A DNA stretch of 64,000 nt. It comes from Kordiimonadales bacterium IMCC3096 (GTDB taxonomy: Bacteria; Pseudomonadota; Alphaproteobacteria; Minwuiales; Minwuiaceae). Location of the stretch: assembly GCA_016865035.1 (NCBI GenBank), contig CP018227.1:3563501-3627500 (forward strand). Direction: 5' to 3'. Of this stretch, positions 62,263 to 64,000 are shown piece after piece. How positions within the stretch are numbered: position 1 is the first letter of the stretch; the number at the start of each line of letters is the position of its first letter. A model generated the notes under the pieces. It worked only from the letters and a program-made list of their open reading frames with translations. It was not told where the DNA came from and did no database searches. The position numbers were made by a program, and so were the translations under genes.

Positions 62263-63682
62263 CGGCCAGTGAAGGCTCCGGCAGGGGCGGGTTCGGCCGT
62301 TCGCAGGGCAGGAATGTCCCGTATCCGGGGGACTGGAGCGTCTCTCCTTCCTGACTGACAACCTGTCCGCGCACGAGCGTCGTGACCGGCCAGCCGGTGA
62401 CCTCGATCCCCTCATAAGGAGTATAGTCGACGGCGTGATGCAGATCGGCGTTGGCGATCGTGACCTTCCGCTCCGGATCCCAGATCGCGATGTCCGCATC
62501 CGATCCGATGGCGATGCTGCCTTTGCGTGGACTCAGTCCATAGATCTGCGCCGGTTGCGTGGCCGTGACCCGCACGAAGGTCGGCAGATCGATCCGGCCC
62601 TCCGAAATGCCGTTGAACAGCAGGGGCAGCCGCGTTTCCAGGCCCGGCACGCCGTTCGGGACATAGCGGAAGGACGCGTCGGTGCCATGCAGCATCTTTC
62701 CGGCCGGATCCTCGAACCGGAACGGTGCGTGGTCCGATGAGAATACCTGGAAGGTGCCGTTCCGAAGGCCCGACCAGATGACTTCCTGATTGGCCTTGTC
62801 GCGCGGCGGCGGGCTGCACAGGCATTTCGCCCCCTCGAAGCCGGGCTTCGCCAGATCGTCTTCAGTCAGATAGAGATACTGCGGACAGGTTTCCGCATAG
62901 ACCCGCAGGCCGCGACCCTGTGCCGTGTGAATCTGCTGCACGGCCTCCCGGCCCGAAACATGGACGATCAGCACCGGCACATCGACGATCTCCGACAGGC
63001 TGATGGCACGATGCGTGGCTTCCCGTTCCACCGGCATGGGGCGGGAGACCGCGTGGTAGATCGGCGTGGTCAGTCCCGCCTGTTCCAGCCGATCAGTCAG
63101 CCAGCTGATGACGTCACTGTTTTCCGCATGGACCATGACCATGGCCCCCTCCCGCCGCGAAAGGGCCAGCACCTCCAGGATCTGCCGGTCATTCAGCTTC
63201 AGGTCGTCATAGGTCATGTAGATCTTGAAGGACGTGTATCCACGCGCGATCAGGCTCGGGAGTTCCTGTCCGATCACGTGCGCGGTCGGGTCGGTGACGA
63301 TCAGGTGGAAGGCATAGTCGACCACTGCCTTGCCATCCGCGCGTTCGTGATAGTCCTTGACGGCCTCGGTCAGCGATCCGCCCTTCATCTGCAGTGCAAA
63401 CGGCAGGATCGTTGTCGTGCCGCCAGCCGCGGCGGAACGGCTGCCGCTCTCGAACCCGTCGGCGCAGATGCTGCCGTCACCGGATGGCTGGTCAAGATGA
63501 CAGTGCGCGTCGATGCCACCGGGCAGCACAAGCCTGCCTGTCGCGTCGATCTCTCGCGTGCCGGATCCCAGATTCGACCCGAGGGCCGTGATGATGCCGT
63601 CCGTGACGCCGACATCGGCGCGGAAACTTTCCGAAGCAGTGCCGACGGTACCGCCGCGTATCACGAGATCGAAGTCAGCCAT
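62255..63682 (-). CDS. D-hydantoinase/dihydropyrimidinase family amidohydrolase
   Basis: A 475-residue cyclic amidase. The binuclear zinc site is complete: His60 and His62 in GGIDAHCHLDQPSG, the carboxylated Lys153 in GYTSFKIYMTYDD, His185 in VMVHAENSD, His241 in VLIVHVSG and the Asp in SSDHAPF. It hydrolyses hydantoins or dihydropyrimidines to N-carbamoyl amino acids. ATG 63682 follows GAGGGAGCGGACC. Just upstream is an Asp/Glu/hydantoin racemase-superfamily gene, a common pairing in hydantoin use. Confidence 0.9.
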   Translation of the reverse strand: MADFDLVIRGGTVGTASESFRADVGVTDGIITALGSNLGSGTREIDATGRLVLPGGIDAHCHLDQPSGDGSICADGFESGSRSAAAGGTTTILPFALQMKGGSLTEAVKDYHERADGKAVVDYAFHLIVTDPTAHVIGQELPSLIARGYTSFKIYMTYDDLKLNDRQILEVLALSRREGAMVMVHAENSDVISWLTDRLEQAGLTTPIYHAVSRPMPVEREATHRAISLSEIVDVPVLIVHVSGREAVQQIHTAQGRGLRVYAETCPQYLYLTEDDLAKPGFEGAKCLCSPPPRDKANQEVIWSGLRNGTFQVFSSDHAPFRFEDPAGKMLHGTDASFRYVPNGVPGLETRLPLLFNGISEGRIDLPTFVRVTATQPAQIYGLSPRKGSIAIGSDADIAIWDPERKVTIANADLHHAVDYTPYEGIEVTGWPVTTLVRGQVVSQEGETLQSPGYGTFLPCERPNPPLPEPSLAVR

Positions 63683-63693
63683 GGTCCGCTCCC

Positions 63694-64000
63694 TCAAAGA
63701 TCGCCGAGATCGGTGAACAGTCGGCCCCAGCCCTCGATATGACGGGGCGGTACGCCGGCGGCGCGCAACGCGCCCCACACGGCAGTCGAAATGCTGTCAT
63801 AGATCGGGATGCCGATTTCCGGCTCCATTTCCTCCGCCAGCGCGGCCCCGGCCAGGTTGGTGCAGAGGATGACAATTCCGTCGGGCTTGGCCTGCGCGAC
63901 ATCCCGGATCATCTCCCGCAACTGGTCCGGGGTTGTCAGGGCGAAGTCGAAATTGACCTTCACACCGAGATGACGCTCGGCGACGCAGTCGTAGCCTTCC
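63694..64000 (-). CDS. Asp/Glu racemase-superfamily protein (partial)
   Basis: The C-terminal 101 codons of a gene that enters from beyond the window; the frame is open through base 64000 (EGYDCVAERHLGVKVNFDF upstream of an internal GTG at 63963). DGIVILCTNLAGAALAEEME contains the second catalytic Cys of the maleate isomerase/arylmalonate decarboxylase/aspartate racemase fold. Position just upstream of the hydantoinase (11 bases) suggests one operon and a racemase or isomerase role on related substrates. Confidence 0.8.
   Translation of the reverse strand, partial: EGYDCVAERHLGVKVNFDFALTTPDQLREMIRDVAQAKPDGIVILCTNLAGAALAEEMEPEIGIPIYDSISTAVWGALRAAGVPPRHIEGWGRLFTDLGDL

Noticed and set aside
1-64000. 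CRISPR arrays, tRNA or rRNA genes, classic riboswitches
   Set aside because: No regularly spaced repeats, cloverleaf-like genes or rRNA sequence were noticed on either strand; a dedicated scan would be needed to exclude weak cases.

Overview
This 64-kb window comes from a high-GC alphaproteobacterium, most likely of the Rhodospirillales type. The evidence is the alphaproteobacterial gene order serS-surE-pcm-nlpD, a Usg-family protein, a double-length dCTP deaminase, a DUF815 ATPase, a TipN-like polarity protein, and many CoA-transferases, CoA ligases, short-chain dehydrogenases and flavin monooxygenases typical of marine or soil heterotrophs. No rRNA, tRNA or CRISPR array was seen.

Layout. 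0-12.5 kb: end of a malic enzyme, a TetR regulator divergent from a DUF1772 membrane protein with a strong operator-like inverted repeat between them, an alpha-methylacyl-CoA racemase-like enzyme, an SDR, a hybrid histidine kinase, a 1630-residue TipN-like coiled-coil protein and an aminotransferase. 12.6-15.7 kb: a small accessory island in which an IS3-family element splits one 458-codon zinc-finger-like gene. 15.7-29.8 kb: catabolic and redox genes (gentisate dioxygenase, nitroreductase, GrdB-like protein, luciferase-like oxidoreductase, CoA transferase, FAD monooxygenase with DUF2783, acyl-CoA ligase), dCTP deaminase and a DMT exporter. 29.8-33.8 kb: a complete potFGHI-type polyamine ABC operon. 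33.9-43.1 kb: ilvD, small redox and Sel1 genes, an epoxide hydrolase-like gene, then serS-surE-pcm-nlpD.

43.1-49.0 kb is the most unusual part. Two tandem paralogues (candidate immunity genes) each converge on a gene with peptidoglycan-binding modules, a pre-toxin-like hydrophobic stretch and a C-terminal nuclease-like E-x-K segment. One toxin copy has decayed to about 130 bp. The other is cut 49 codons before its natural end by a second, apparently identical copy of the same IS3 element. Its Shine-Dalgarno sequence overlaps a perfect 10-bp hairpin.

49-64 kb: DUF815 ATPase, a DCC-family/saccharopine dehydrogenase-DUF4166 pair, usg, a TauD-like dioxygenase and a zinc alcohol dehydrogenase. 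A second accessory patch (54.9-59.2 kb) holds a McrB-like N-terminal remnant, an LprI-like fragment, a low-GC secreted protein and an IS1380-family transposase. The window closes with an alpha/beta hydrolase, a second CoA-transferase, decayed SDR tails, a VOC protein, a hydantoinase and the start of an Asp/Glu racemase-superfamily gene.

Both IS3 copies lie in the same orientation 32.5 kb apart, each with its own 3-bp target duplication (AAG and CAC). Both insertions can be undone on paper to restore single open reading frames, so the two host genes were intact until recently.
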